DNA of 64,000 nucleotides from CAVQBP01 sp963710745 (lineage in GTDB: Bacteria; Bacteroidota; Ignavibacteria; Ignavibacteriales; Ignavibacteriaceae). The stretch covers positions 1-64,000 of the forward strand of contig CAVQBP010000006.1 of the NCBI GenBank assembly GCA_963710745.1. The letters run 5' to 3'. Shown here in pieces: positions 1-9,450 of this stretch (positions within the stretch are counted from its first letter, which is position 1; every line of letters begins with the position of its first letter). The notes under the pieces were generated by a model. That model saw nothing but the letters and a program-made list of their open reading frames with translations, was not told the DNA's origin and did not search any database. A program made the translations under genes and the position numbers.

Positions 1-1398
1 CAGTATGAAATCGGCATGGTAGGCCTAGGCGTCATGGGACGCAATCTTTTACTGAACATGGCTGACCACGGCTTTGCGGTGGCAGGTTACGACAAGGACC
101 AGGACAAAGTTGAAGCTCTACAAAAAGAATCGGCCGATCGGAATATTTGCGGTGTAGTGAACATTCTTGATTTTATTGCATTGCTTCGCAAACCTCGCGC
201 AATCATGATGCTCGTACCCGCCGGCGCTCCGGTAGATTCGGTCATCAAAGATTTATTGCCGAACCTGGACAAGGGAGATCTCATCATTGACGCCGGCAAT
301 TCTTATTTCAAAGACACAAATCTGCGCGCCAGCCACCTTATGACAGAAGGTATTCAATTTCTCGGTGTAGGTGTGTCGGGCGGTGAAGATGGTGCTCGTC
401 ACGGACCGAGCATAATGCCCGGCGGGCCGAAAGAGGCTTACGAGCGGGTGCGCCCAATCTTTGAAGCTGCTGCTGCGAAAGTTAACGGCGATCAGTGTGT
501 AGCCTATCTTGGCCCCGGTTCGGCTGGTCATTTTGTGAAGATGGTTCACAATGGAATTGAATACGGAGTAATGCAACTTTTGGCCGAAACCTATGACTTA
601 ATGAAACGAGGCATCGGCATGAACGATGACGAACTGCATGACATATTCAGCAAATGGAACAACACTGAAATAAACAGCTATTTAATGGAAATCACCGGCT
701 ATATTTTCTCCAAACAGGACGAGAATACCGGTAAGCGGTTGATCGATGAGATCCTAGACGTCGCAAAACAGAAAGGCACCGGCATGTGGACTTCACAGAG
801 TGCAATGGAACTGCAGGTGCCGATCCCTACCATAGACATAGCTGTTGCGATGCGGGACTTATCAGTCTTTGTGAAAGAGCGTGAGCAAGCCAGTGCGATT
901 TATAAACAACCCAAGCGAAAATTCTCCGGCGACAGGGATACATTTCTTAAAAAACTGCATGATGCACTGTATACCGCTATGCTTATTACATATGCACAAG
1001 GTTTGGCGCTTTTAATTGCGGCTTCGGACAAATACGAGTACCATCTCGATCTCGAAATAATAGCAAGGATCTGGCGGGGCGGCTGCATCATCCGGTCAAC
1101 AATGCTGGAAGATATCCAGGCGGCTTTTCATACAAGAAGCAATTTGTCGAATTTGCTGCTCGATCCCAATGTGTCGCTCAAAGTTATGAATCATAAGGAA
1201 GCTTTGCGCAAGGTAGTATGCAAAGCGGGTAGGTTAGGAGTGCCTGTACCGGCGCTGATGGCTTCATTAAGTTATTTCGATGCATATCGCAGTGCCTGGC
1301 TGCCGGCAAATCTCATCCAGGCCCAGCGCGACTATTTCGGAGCCCACACCTATGAACGTAATGATTCCAAAGGCACTTTTCATACGAACTGGGAATAG
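1..1398 (+). CDS. gnd: 6-phosphogluconate dehydrogenase (decarboxylating), 5' end cut by window edge
   Basis: NADP-dependent oxidative decarboxylation of 6-phosphogluconate to ribulose 5-phosphate in the cytosolic pentose phosphate pathway. The reading frame is open from base 1 (QYEIG precedes the first visible Met at 16), so the real start lies just outside the window; about 465 residues are visible, close to the family's ~470-480. Counting from the Met at 16: Rossmann motif GLGVMGRN near residue 3, the SGGEDGARHGPSIMPGG substrate loop at 121-137, catalytic Lys175 and Glu182 in GHFVKMVHNGIEYG, and the typical C-terminal RDYFGAHTYER tail. The gene ends 138 bp before a universal stress protein. 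Intact; family assignment is very secure. Confidence 0.97.
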   Translation, partial: QYEIGMVGLGVMGRNLLLNMADHGFAVAGYDKDQDKVEALQKESADRNICGVVNILDFIALLRKPRAIMMLVPAGAPVDSVIKDLLPNLDKGDLIIDAGNSYFKDTNLRASHLMTEGIQFLGVGVSGGEDGARHGPSIMPGGPKEAYERVRPIFEAAAAKVNGDQCVAYLGPGSAGHFVKMVHNGIEYGVMQLLAETYDLMKRGIGMNDDELHDIFSKWNNTEINSYLMEITGYIFSKQDENTGKRLIDEILDVAKQKGTGMWTSQSAMELQVPIPTIDIAVAMRDLSVFVKEREQASAIYKQPKRKFSGDRDTFLKKLHDALYTAMLITYAQGLALLIAASDKYEYHLDLEIIARIWRGGCIIRSTMLEDIQAAFHTRSNLSNLLLDPNVSLKVMNHKEALRKVVCKAGRLGVPVPALMASLSYFDAYRSAWLPANLIQAQRDYFGAHTYERNDSKGTFHTNWE

Positions 1399-1536
1399 AC
1401 GAATTAGGAGATTCGGAATGATGAAATCTTGAGATAGGTAAAACCAAATATCATGACAATTGTAATTGTTGAACCAGAATGTTTATTGAAAGCAGCCGCT
1501 GAATTAATTGAAATTAAAAAATAAAGGCGATCCAAT

Positions 1537-2028
1537 ATGAAAACTATAAAAATGAAAAAAATTCTGATTGCGCTGGATTATAATCCAACGGCACAAAAAG
1601 TGGCAGAGATAGGTTTCTCAATGGCTAAAGCCATGAACGCTGAAGTTATATTGCTGCATGTAATATCAGATCCGGTCGTCTACTCTTCTGTAGAATATTC
1701 TCCTATAATGGGAATGAGTTTTACCGGCTACACGAATATGGAGCTATTGCAATTAGAAACCGTCGAAGGACTGAAAAAAGCATCTCAAATTTTTCTGGAT
1801 AAATCAAAACAGCATCTTGGTGATAAAACAATAGAAACCCTGATACGCGAAGGTGATTGTGCTGAAACCATAGTAAAGACTGCAGACGAATTGCATATCG
1901 ATATTATAGTTATGGGCTCTCACAGCCGGAGATGGTTGGAAAATATAGTCATGGGAAGTGTTGCGGAAAAAGTTTTACATAATACTTCTATACCGCTTTT
2001 CATCATTCCGACCAAACAAAATAAATAA
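1537..2028 (+). CDS. universal stress protein (UspA family)
   Basis: Single-domain Usp of 163 residues, a cytosolic nucleotide-binding stress protein. Residues 7-14 (KKILIALD) form the first strand with the adenine-contacting Asp, and the C-terminal half carries the phosphate-binding segment MGSHSRRWLENIVMGSVAEKV. The usual GxxG of this motif reads G-S-H-S here, so the second Gly is Ser; ATP binding may be altered, though the distal GS pair is kept. AAAGGCGA lies about 7 bp before the ATG at 1537; a second in-frame Met at codon 6 is possible. The next gene is an MtfA-type peptidase 91 bp downstream. Confidence 0.93.
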   Translation: MKTIKMKKILIALDYNPTAQKVAEIGFSMAKAMNAEVILLHVISDPVVYSSVEYSPIMGMSFTGYTNMELLQLETVEGLKKASQIFLDKSKQHLGDKTIETLIREGDCAETIVKTADELHIDIIVMGSHSRRWLENIVMGSVAEKVLHNTSIPLFIIPTKQNK

Positions 2029-2119
2029 CAGATTAACAGAAATATAATTTGTTGAATATAAAATTAATTGAACAAAATTTCACTAACGTAATTATTCGAT
2101 CCAAAATATTTAGAAAAAA

Positions 2120-2911
2120 ATGTTCGGATTAAAACATAGAAGACGAGAGCGTATTCGCAGCTTACCATTTCCTGAAAAATGGCAGAATATTATAGAAAAG
2201 AATATTGCATATTATCATCATTTAAATTCTGAGGATCAAGCCGAGTTACGCGGTCATATTCAAATATTTTTACACGAAAAAAAATTTGAGGGACTTAATG
2301 GATTTGAAATAACCGATGAGATTAAAGTAACTATCGCTGCACAAGCTTGTATTTTGCTGCTGCATCGCGATACAGATTATTACCCGACATTGTATACAAT
2401 TTTGGTTTATCCTCACCCTTTCTTCTCAAATATTAAACAAAACTTACCCGGCGGAATAGTAGCGGAAGGCGAACAAGGACGATTAGGAGAATCCTGGCAT
2501 CGTGGGCCTGTCATTCTTTCCTGGGACGATGTTAACCAGTCTGCGCACGATCATAATGACGGGCACAACGTGGTTTTTCATGAATTTGCACACCAGCTCG
2601 ACGATGAGTCAGGTGCAAACGATGGTGCGCCGATACTACCAAACCGGTCTACATATATTGCATGGGCACGCGTGTTGGGTGAAGAATATCACGACTTGCT
2701 TGATCATCTAAAGCACAACCATAAATCAGACATAGATTTTTATGGAGCTACAAACCCTGCCGAATTTTTTGCCGTTGTTACAGAATACTTTTTCGAAAAG
2801 CCAATACAACTCAAAAAGCGGCATCCGGAATTATATGAGCAATTCAAAAATTTTTACAAATTAGATACCGAAGCGATTATGTTAAAGGATGACAAAGATA
2901 GTAATTATTAA
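2120..2911 (+). CDS. mtfA: MtfA-type zinc metallopeptidase (M90 family)
   Basis: 263 residues, the usual length of MtfA, which in Escherichia coli binds the repressor Mlc and has aminopeptidase activity. The zinc site is visible: HEFAH at 154-158 for the HExxH motif, and the downstream acidic helix NPAEFFAVVTEYFFEKP at 212-228 that supplies the third ligand and a conserved Glu. GGIVAEGEQGRLGESW near 111-126 is also a family hallmark. No signal peptide, so cytosolic. It sits between a Usp and a chloride transporter on the same strand; spacings of 91 and 39 bp allow cotranscription. No Mlc/PtsG homologue is visible, so its target here is unknown. Confidence 0.93.
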   Translation: MFGLKHRRRERIRSLPFPEKWQNIIEKNIAYYHHLNSEDQAELRGHIQIFLHEKKFEGLNGFEITDEIKVTIAAQACILLLHRDTDYYPTLYTILVYPHPFFSNIKQNLPGGIVAEGEQGRLGESWHRGPVILSWDDVNQSAHDHNDGHNVVFHEFAHQLDDESGANDGAPILPNRSTYIAWARVLGEEYHDLLDHLKHNHKSDIDFYGATNPAEFFAVVTEYFFEKPIQLKKRHPELYEQFKNFYKLDTEAIMLKDDKDSNY

Positions 2912-2950
2912 AAATATGTGTAAAACTCAAACATAATTTGTTGATTAAAA

Positions 2951-4675
2951 GTGCGGAGAAAAACAAAGCTATTTTTTGATACGATTTTATTAGGAATTAT
3001 TGGCGCTTTAGGTGCCCAATTATTTGGGTTCTTATTAAATTTTTTTCAAATGCTGTTTCTTAATGATGCAGCAGGTTACCGGGCGCCGGGGTTGCCAAAT
3101 GAAGGGGGTATCTTAATTCAAACAATAGGAAGTCATGGCTTATGGCTCATTCCGGTTGTTATAACGATTGGCGGAATAATTTCGGGTGTACTTGTTTATG
3201 GATTCGCACCGGAAGCCGAAGGACACGGAACTGATACCGCTGTGAAAGCGTTTCATAGAAAAGGGGGTGAAATCAGAAAACGTGTTGTACCGATAAAAAT
3301 TTTGGCATCGGCAATTACTATCGGCTCCGGCGGCGCAGCCGGACGCGAAGGCCCTACCGCTCTATTCAGTGCCGGGTTCGGCTCTATATATGCCGGACTA
3401 ACACACCGTTCTGATAAGGACAGAAGGCTCCTGGTACTTATAGGTATGGCTGCCGGACTTTCCGCAATTTTCAGATCACCTATTGGAACAGCTATATTTG
3501 CCGTCGAAGTGCTCTACAGCGATATGGAATTCGAAGCCGAGGCGCTTGTTTACACAATGCTAGGCGCAGTTATTGCATATGCCGTCAATGCCCTTTTTGT
3601 GGGATGGAAGCCACTATTCCAAGTTTCGGTATTACCGCATGTAACGAATATAATCTCTTACTTATATTATGTGATACTTGGTTTAACAAGCGGGATATTA
3701 GGTGCATTTATACCTACAGTCTTTTATAAAACCAGGGATTTATTTAATAAAATTAAAATGCCTCGTTTTTTAAAGCCCGCCCTTGGTGCACTCGGCGTAG
3801 GTCTAATAGCATTATTTTTACCCCAGGTTTTAGGCGGCGGGTATGGATGGATGCAGCTCGCTATTAATGGTAATTTAGCTGTTTCACTTCTCGTCGTTTT
3901 ATTGATTGGTAAGCTTGCCGCTTTTGCCTTAACCGTATCTTCCGGGGGTTCAGGAGGTGTTTTTGCTCCGACTTTATTTCTCGGTGCGATGCTTGGCGGT
4001 ATTTTCGCTCAATTGTTTCATCAGCCGTCCGCTGCATTTGCTGTTGTAGGTATGGCAGCAGTTTTCGGCAGCACTGCCAGGGTTCCGATTGCAACTCTTT
4101 TGATGGTAACCGAGATGACCGATGGATTTCATTTACTTGTTCCCGCGGCTCTTGCTGTAATTATCGGATTTATAATTCAGAAAGTTATTACCTCATCACT
4201 TAATTTAAAATATATCAGTCTTTACGAAGCTCAGGTCAAAAGCAAGTGGCTTTCACCCGCTCATAGAATTGAACAGATCAAGCATGCCGGTATGTTATTA
4301 AGTGAGCGAAGAACATTTGATCCGGAAAATGTAGGTAAACTGGATCTGTCGTCTGTGCTTGAATCAAGGATCCCGATTGAAATATCGAATGGAAAGATTT
4401 TATTCCTTGTAAATATTTTTCCCGGGAATGAATGCATCGGCAAAGGATTAAAAGATATCCACTTATGTAATCCGGACGAGGAATGCGATATTGTTGCAGT
4501 ATTAAGGGATGAAGAGATGCTGGTTCCGCAGCTCTCTTTTACGATTCAACCCGAAGATCAGATATTAATATTATCCGATAGGATTTTATTTGAGAAGATC
4601 CGTGAAAGATTCCTTCTCAAAAAGAAAAATAAAAAAGGGATCCTGGGTAAGTTTAAAGTGCTTCAACATAAATAA
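2951..4675 (+). CDS. ClC-family chloride transporter with C-terminal RCK_C (TrkA-C) domain
   Basis: 574-residue inner-membrane protein with the ClC fold over residues 10-420 and a cytosolic TrkA-C-like domain over about 480-560. Anion-pathway signatures are visible: the first selectivity segment at EGHGTDTAV (90-98), GREGP at 131-135 with gating Glu133, and GGVFAP in the later selectivity loop. Aligned to E. coli ClcA, the internal proton glutamate (E203 there) is Val187 here, following the conserved Glu186. Valine at this position is typical of ClC channels or uncoupled members, so passive chloride conductance is possible (inference). Starts with GTG, since an in-frame TGA lies at 2942-2944. 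Ends 9 bp before an antiporter gene, very probably an operon. Confidence 0.93.
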   Translation: MRRKTKLFFDTILLGIIGALGAQLFGFLLNFFQMLFLNDAAGYRAPGLPNEGGILIQTIGSHGLWLIPVVITIGGIISGVLVYGFAPEAEGHGTDTAVKAFHRKGGEIRKRVVPIKILASAITIGSGGAAGREGPTALFSAGFGSIYAGLTHRSDKDRRLLVLIGMAAGLSAIFRSPIGTAIFAVEVLYSDMEFEAEALVYTMLGAVIAYAVNALFVGWKPLFQVSVLPHVTNIISYLYYVILGLTSGILGAFIPTVFYKTRDLFNKIKMPRFLKPALGALGVGLIALFLPQVLGGGYGWMQLAINGNLAVSLLVVLLIGKLAAFALTVSSGGSGGVFAPTLFLGAMLGGIFAQLFHQPSAAFAVVGMAAVFGSTARVPIATLLMVTEMTDGFHLLVPAALAVIIGFIIQKVITSSLNLKYISLYEAQVKSKWLSPAHRIEQIKHAGMLLSERRTFDPENVGKLDLSSVLESRIPIEISNGKILFLVNIFPGNECIGKGLKDIHLCNPDEECDIVAVLRDEEMLVPQLSFTIQPEDQILILSDRILFEKIRERFLLKKKNKKGILGKFKVLQHK

Positions 4676-4684
4676 ATTATAAAA

Positions 4685-5944
4685 ATGAATAGTTATCTCC
4701 TATTAGTCATCCTCATGAGTCTATCTGCAGCTTTTGCATATATTAACTACAGGGTTATTAAATTGCCTTTTGTTATAGGATTGTTTTTACTTTCAACTAT
4801 TCTCTCAATTGTGGTTTTGAGTAGTAAAATATGGGATGTTGCACACTTTTCGGAAATTAAAAGTATAATTGTACACACAGACATAAGCAGGATTATTCTT
4901 CAGGTAATGCTTGGCTTTTTACTTTTCGCCGGTTCTTTGCACATAAATTGGTCGGACATTAAAAGCCAGCTGAAACCCATTAGTCTGTTTGCAGTGGGCG
5001 GAGTTATACTATCCACTATTATTATTGCAGGTATGCTTTACGAAGTATGCCATTTGCTGGGAGCAGACATTGGCTTTATTCATTGCTTAATATTTGGAGC
5101 CCTTATTTCGCCTACCGATCCTATTGCAGTATTAGGAATATTAACCAAAGCAAATGTGCCAAAGAAAATAGAGTCAACTATTATTGGGGAATCTTTATTT
5201 AATGATGGCATTGGTGTTGTTGTCTTTATCGCTTTATTAGAGACTTTAAAATTAGGAAATGATAGGATCAACTTTTCCCATTTTGGTATTTCATTTCTGC
5301 AGGAAGCAGGTGGAGGTATATTTTTCGGTCTTTTATTAGGCTATATTTTATTTAAACTTTTAGAATCAATCGACAATTATGAAACTGAGGTTTTACTAAC
5401 AATTGCCTTTGTAATGTTGGGCTATACTTTATCATCTTTTTTCCAATTATCGGGCGCATTGGCAATGGTGATAATGGGTTTAATGGTAGGTAACTACAAA
5501 CAAAATAAAGCTATGAGTGATACCACATTAGAGTATGTTCATAAATTCTGGGAACTAATCGATGTAATTTTGAATGCCATACTGTTTATTAGCATCGGGT
5601 TTGTTTTAGTTGTTATTGATTTTAAAACAACATATTTTTTCATCGGCTTATTTACTATCCTAATCGTTTTGCTTTCAAGGGTAATTATTGTTTACTTGCC
5701 GAAAATAATTTTCCCCAAGTTTACAAACATAAATAACAAAGAGGCAAAACTAATTGTTTGGGGAGGACTTCGCGGAGGGCTTTCCATTGCGCTAGTACTC
5801 TCATTGCCAAAAAGCGAAGCTAAACAGATATTAATGATTGTAACCTATATCTGTGTAGTATTCAGCATTTTAGTCCAGGGTTTAACAATTGAAAAAGCAG
5901 CAAAGCATCTAAACCTAAATTATTCGGCTCACAGCATTGAATAA
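4685..5944 (+). CDS. Na+/H+ (cation/proton) antiporter, CPA1/NhaP type
   Basis: 419 residues with about 12 hydrophobic segments, typical of CPA1 monovalent cation:proton antiporters of the inner membrane. The ion-binding region is intact: SPTDP at 142-146 and the Asn-Asp pair of the CPA1 motif FNDG at 172-175, followed later by WGGLRGGLSIALVLSLP near the C-terminus. No long cytosolic regulatory tail. It starts 9 bp after the ClC gene, so chloride and Na+/H+ movement are probably co-expressed, consistent with pH or osmotic homeostasis (inference). Confidence 0.93.
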   Translation: MNSYLLLVILMSLSAAFAYINYRVIKLPFVIGLFLLSTILSIVVLSSKIWDVAHFSEIKSIIVHTDISRIILQVMLGFLLFAGSLHINWSDIKSQLKPISLFAVGGVILSTIIIAGMLYEVCHLLGADIGFIHCLIFGALISPTDPIAVLGILTKANVPKKIESTIIGESLFNDGIGVVVFIALLETLKLGNDRINFSHFGISFLQEAGGGIFFGLLLGYILFKLLESIDNYETEVLLTIAFVMLGYTLSSFFQLSGALAMVIMGLMVGNYKQNKAMSDTTLEYVHKFWELIDVILNAILFISIGFVLVVIDFKTTYFFIGLFTILIVLLSRVIIVYLPKIIFPKFTNINNKEAKLIVWGGLRGGLSIALVLSLPKSEAKQILMIVTYICVVFSILVQGLTIEKAAKHLNLNYSAHSIE

Positions 5945-6022
5945 TAAATTTAAGGCAAGAGGAAAACTAAAGAAAGATTACAAAAAATAATTTCAATATT
6001 TACGGGTCAGTTTGCCTGATAA

Positions 6023-6928
6023 TTAATCATTTTCTACTTCCGGCTGGCTTACCTGGGATTCCGTATTCTTAATATGCACATCTCTCTGCGGAAAAGGTAT
6101 CTCAATGTTGTTCTCCCTGAATTTTTTCAATATTTCAAAATAAAGTCTGCTTTTCAGAAAACCTGGAATGGTTATGTAACTGCTTGTCCAGATCAGCAGA
6201 TCAAAATTAAGTGAACTGTCGCCAAATTCTTTAAAAAGCACAACAGGTTCAGGATTTTTTAAAACACCATCTTCCTTATCCGCAACATCCAGTAAAATTT
6301 GCTTTACATGTTCAGGATCTTCCTTATAAGCAACTCCCACCGGAATTCTGAATCTTACATTCCTGTCGTTATGGCTCCAATTAGTTACTGTTGATGAAAT
6401 AAATTCGGAGTTAGGAACTATCACCGAAATATTATCATTTGTTACAATCATTGTGGATCTCATAGAGATATTCATAACATCTCCAAAGATTTCACCTACC
6501 TGGATCCTGTCGCCCACTTTTATCGGTCTCTCAAAAAGAATAATTATTCCGCTTACCAAATTGTTTGTAACATTCTGTAAACCGAAACCTATACCAATAC
6601 CAAGAGCGCCGGCAAGAATAGTAATTGTGCTCAAGTTAATGCCAACGGTCTGTACTACAATTATAAGTCCCAGTATAAGAACACCATAACGAATAATCGT
6701 ACCTACAGCGAGCCGCACTCCCAGTTCTACCTTGCTTTTGGATAGTACCTTATAGATCATCCATTTTCTGAGTTTTGCAGTAATAAAGAAAAGAAGCCAT
6801 GCGAGAAAAATAAAGTAAAGCAGGGTCCAGAGCGTTATTGAAGTATTCCCAATATCAACAAGATGAATACTGAGGAAATTTTTTATATCATTAAAATATT
6901 TTTGTATGTACTTAAAAAATTCATTCAT
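6023..6928 (-). CDS. MscS-family small-conductance mechanosensitive channel
   Basis: 301 residues: three predicted membrane helices (about 20-55, 70-95 and 98-130) and the cytosolic MscS vestibule. The pore helix region reads GALGIGIGFGLQNVTNNLVSG, followed by ILFERPIKVGDRIQVG, the classic MscS-beta entry. Expected role is solute release on hypoosmotic shock. Convergent with the upstream ClC-antiporter pair, so the block is rich in osmotic and ion functions. Its start faces the divergent 7.4-kb operon; the intervening 450 bp contains regulatory element A, which points the other way. Complete and undamaged. Confidence 0.95.
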   Translation of the reverse strand: MNEFFKYIQKYFNDIKNFLSIHLVDIGNTSITLWTLLYFIFLAWLLFFITAKLRKWMIYKVLSKSKVELGVRLAVGTIIRYGVLILGLIIVVQTVGINLSTITILAGALGIGIGFGLQNVTNNLVSGIIILFERPIKVGDRIQVGEIFGDVMNISMRSTMIVTNDNISVIVPNSEFISSTVTNWSHNDRNVRFRIPVGVAYKEDPEHVKQILLDVADKEDGVLKNPEPVVLFKEFGDSSLNFDLLIWTSSYITIPGFLKSRLYFEILKKFRENNIEIPFPQRDVHIKNTESQVSQPEVEND

Positions 6929-7377
6929 TTAATTGAGGGGAATTTAATTTACTGAAATGATTTGTTTAAAAAATATATCAATTATAATAGGAGATCACCT
7001 GTTTGAATACACAGTATACAATTAGCAAGAAAAACCGTTCAAACAATTACTGATTTTCCTTTATTGAAGTTACTCAGGGATTTGCAGTAAAAATGGCCCA
7101 GTCATATCCTTTATAATACTGCTTAATCCTTATCATTCAACCTGTATATAATATACAATAAAAGATATACAAACGCTTCATCCGAAAGATGTAGTTCCTT
7201 TTTCATCCCTCTGCTCGATTGAATTAAGACAGAGCTATTCATACTTTAATAAAATATAAGATAGTTTTTTGAATATATCTGGAATTCATAATCTCAAGCA
7301 TATAAAGCTTGCATTATATGTCAACAAATAAAATATAAAGCAATTAAAATTCAGATTCATAAAATTCATGAATAAAA
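6929..7377. other. divergent intergenic region with element A
   Basis: 449 bp between the MscS start (minus) and a small membrane protein (plus). AT-rich, no credible ORF. It holds stress-element copy A at 7179-7225, oriented towards the plus-strand genes. Nothing else recognised. Confidence 0.6.
7179..7225 (+). promoter_or_regulatory. stress element copy A (core CCTTTTTCATCCCTCTG)
   Basis: Begins CATCCGAAAGATGTAGTT, then the pyrimidine-rich core, then CTCGATTGAATT. It is in the sense direction of the small membrane protein/bacterioferritin operon, about 190 bp from the likely start at 7411. One of eight related copies, all upstream and sense-oriented (see findings). Confidence 0.75.
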
Positions 7378-7410
7378 ATGCAGCTAATGAGAATTAAACA
7401 GGTTAAACAA

Positions 7411-7638
7411 ATGAAGACGATAAACAATAAATTTTTAGTCTTTGCATTTATGACCTTAATTGCGCTCTCTTTATTCTTCGACAGCGGGATAATGATGGTT
7501 GGCGGGTTGAATGGAAGAGTGAATGAAAACGGCTGGATGGGAATTAACAGTTGGTTATGGTTTCTTACTCTGGCTACTATCGAATTTGGAGTTGCTCTCA
7601 GTTGGCAGCACTTTAAAAAGAAAATTAAATCTGGTTAA
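7411..7638 (+). CDS. small two-helix membrane protein of unknown function
   Basis: 75 residues from the ATG at 7411; a longer frame begins at 7378, but AGG lies at a sensible distance only before 7411. Two hydrophobic stretches are visible (FLVFAFMTLIALSLFF and SWLWFLTLATIEFGVALSW) separated by a short polar loop rich in Gly and Asn, followed by a basic tail (FKKKIKSG). I do not recognise a family. It lies downstream of element A and 33 bp before bacterioferritin, so it is probably cotranscribed with it and may be a stress-induced membrane protein (inference). Confidence 0.65.
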   Translation: MKTINNKFLVFAFMTLIALSLFFDSGIMMVGGLNGRVNENGWMGINSWLWFLTLATIEFGVALSWQHFKKKIKSG

Positions 7639-7671
7639 TATTTATAATAACAATTTTAACGGAGAATGAAA

Positions 7672-8151
7672 ATGAAAGGCAACGAAAAATTAATCACAAT
7701 TCTTAACAAGCAATTAGCTGATGAACTTACTGCCATTAACCAATATATGGTACATTCTGAAATGTGTGAAAACTGGGGTTACGGTAAACTTCACAAAGCT
7801 ATCAGGAAACAGGCAATGGATGAAATGCATCATGCCGAATGGCTTATTGAAAGAATAATTTTTTTGGATGGCGCACCAACGGTATCAAAACTTAATAATA
7901 TAAAGATTGGTAAAACTGTGTCAGAAATGATCAATAACGATAATAACGATGAACATGACGCTGTAATCACTTATAACGATTCAATCAAGCTCGCCCGTGA
8001 AGCCGATGATCAAGGCACAGTTGATTTACTGACAAAGATACTTAAAATGGAAGAAGGACATGTTGATTGGGCTGAAATTCAGCAAGCACAGATTGAGCAA
8101 ATGGGAATTGAAAATTATTTAACTAATCAAGCTGATGGTGTGATAAGTTGA
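7672..8151 (+). CDS. bfr: bacterioferritin
   Basis: Iron-storage and detoxification protein of the ferritin family, 159 residues from the ATG at 7672. This start is preferred over 7666 because GGAG is about 8 bp upstream and MKGNEKLI matches the usual bacterioferritin N-terminus. Di-iron ligands are visible in ELTAINQY, in MDEMHHAEW (Glu and His, plus the Met that normally binds heme between subunits) and in MEEGHVDW. IERIIFLDG is a further hallmark. Second gene downstream of element A, pointing to stress-controlled expression. The shadow of an 8.18-kb hairpin follows. Confidence 0.95.
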   Translation: MKGNEKLITILNKQLADELTAINQYMVHSEMCENWGYGKLHKAIRKQAMDEMHHAEWLIERIIFLDGAPTVSKLNNIKIGKTVSEMINNDNNDEHDAVITYNDSIKLAREADDQGTVDLLTKILKMEEGHVDWAEIQQAQIEQMGIENYLTNQADGVIS

Positions 8152-8179
8152 TTTAAATATATTATAATCTAATAAAAAA

Positions 8180-8201
8180 TCTGCATTGCCTTAGATGCAG
8201 A
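8180..8201. terminator. hairpin after bacterioferritin (7-bp stem, 8-nt loop)
   Basis: TCTGCAT pairs with ATGCAGA across an 8-base loop. There is no T-run on the + side, but an A-run precedes it, so it would act as an intrinsic terminator mainly for minus-strand transcription. Function uncertain. Confidence 0.35.
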
Positions 8202-8267
8202 CATGATAAGGAAATGCTAAAATAGTTTGAACAATACGGTTCATAAAAATGAGAATCAGAGGATTAT

Positions 8268-9299
8268 ATGAAAGCATTAGTATATCACGGACCTAACAAA
8301 CGTAATTGGGAAGAAAAGCCGAAACCTACAATTAAAAATCCTACGGACGCAATTATCAGAATAACAAAAACAACCATATGCGGAACTGATCTTCATATCA
8401 TGAAAGGAGATGTTCCTGAAGTGATTGATGGACTCATTCTTGGACACGAAGGAGTTGGAGTTGTTGAACAAGTTGGACCTGGTGTTTCGAATTTTAAAGT
8501 CGGTAATAAAGTTCTGATTTCTTGTATTACCTCCTGCGGAATTTGTGAGGCGTGCAAGAAAGGAATGTATTCGCATTGCGAAACCGGCGGCTGGGTTCTT
8601 GGTCATTTGATTGATGGAACACAAGCAGAATATGTCAGAATACCTCATGCCGATACCAGTCTTCATTTTATACCGGCCGGCACGGATGAAGAAGCTATTG
8701 TAATGCTGAGTGATATTCTGCCAACTGGATTTGAATGCGGAGTTCTTAAGGGACAAATAAAACCGGGTGATACGGTTGCAATTGTCGGTGCAGGACCAAT
8801 TGGACTTGCGACTCTGCTAACAGCACAATTCTATTCGCCCTCCGAGATTATTATGGTTGATTTAGACGAGAACCGCCTGAACATTTCTAAAACATTTGGT
8901 GCAACTAAGCTTATTGCTAAAAATGCTGTTGAGGAGATCATTAAGTTGACGAGTGGAAAGGGTGTTGATGTTGCTATCGAAGCTGTTGGTGTATCTGCTA
9001 CGTTCGATATCTGTCAATCAATAATCGCAGCAGGCGGACATATAGCAAACGTAGGTGTACATGGAAAAAGTGTTGAGCTGCATCTCGAGAAGCTATGGTC
9101 AAGCAACATCACCATTACAACCCGTCTAGTGGATACAGTAACCACACCAATGCTGCTGAAAACGGTTCTTTCCGGGAAACTACGACCTGAGAAGTTAATC
9201 ACTCATCGGTTTGCCCTGAATGAGATAATGAAAGCATACGATACCTTTGGAAATGCTGCAAAAGAAAAAGCTCTCAAGGTTATATTAATAAATAAGTAA
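8268..9299 (+). CDS. zinc-dependent alcohol dehydrogenase family protein
   Basis: 343-residue medium-chain dehydrogenase/reductase. Catalytic zinc ligands Cys38 and His60-Glu61 (ICGTDLH and LGHEGVG), the structural zinc cysteines 90, 93, 96 and 104 (SCGICEACKKGMYSHC), and the Rossmann motif GAGPIG at 174-179 are all present. Likely NAD(H)-dependent oxidation or reduction of small alcohols and aldehydes in the cytosol; the exact substrate cannot be read. GLILGHEGVGVVEQVG resembles the TDH/isopropanol-dehydrogenase branch. Such ADHs often sit with usp, bacterioferritin and chaperone genes in stress islands of anaerobes (inference). Complete. Confidence 0.93.
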   Translation: MKALVYHGPNKRNWEEKPKPTIKNPTDAIIRITKTTICGTDLHIMKGDVPEVIDGLILGHEGVGVVEQVGPGVSNFKVGNKVLISCITSCGICEACKKGMYSHCETGGWVLGHLIDGTQAEYVRIPHADTSLHFIPAGTDEEAIVMLSDILPTGFECGVLKGQIKPGDTVAIVGAGPIGLATLLTAQFYSPSEIIMVDLDENRLNISKTFGATKLIAKNAVEEIIKLTSGKGVDVAIEAVGVSATFDICQSIIAAGGHIANVGVHGKSVELHLEKLWSSNITITTRLVDTVTTPMLLKTVLSGKLRPEKLITHRFALNEIMKAYDTFGNAAKEKALKVILINK

Positions 9300-9326
9300 C
9301 TCATGTCTTTGGAATATTGGAAAAAT

Positions 9327-9373
9327 GGAGTGATGGAATCGACCAAATGTTCCAGTTTACATTCCATTATTCC
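9327..9373. repeat. imperfect inverted repeat after the ADH gene
   Basis: GGAGTGATGGAAT at 9327 is nearly the reverse complement of ATTCCATTATTCC at 9361. It could form a transcript-end hairpin; there is no clear T-run. Confidence 0.35.
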
Positions 9374-9450
9374 TAAAGTTAGGTTTTGCGTAAGGTGAGT
9401 AAGTAAGTGAAAATAAATTTATGAGTCACATTAAATAAAACAGAAATACG

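Noticed and set aside
1453..1524. 23-residue frame (MTIVIVEPECLLKAAAELIE) between gnd and usp
   Set aside because: No RBS, too short, and its end overlaps the usp ribosome-binding site; no family.
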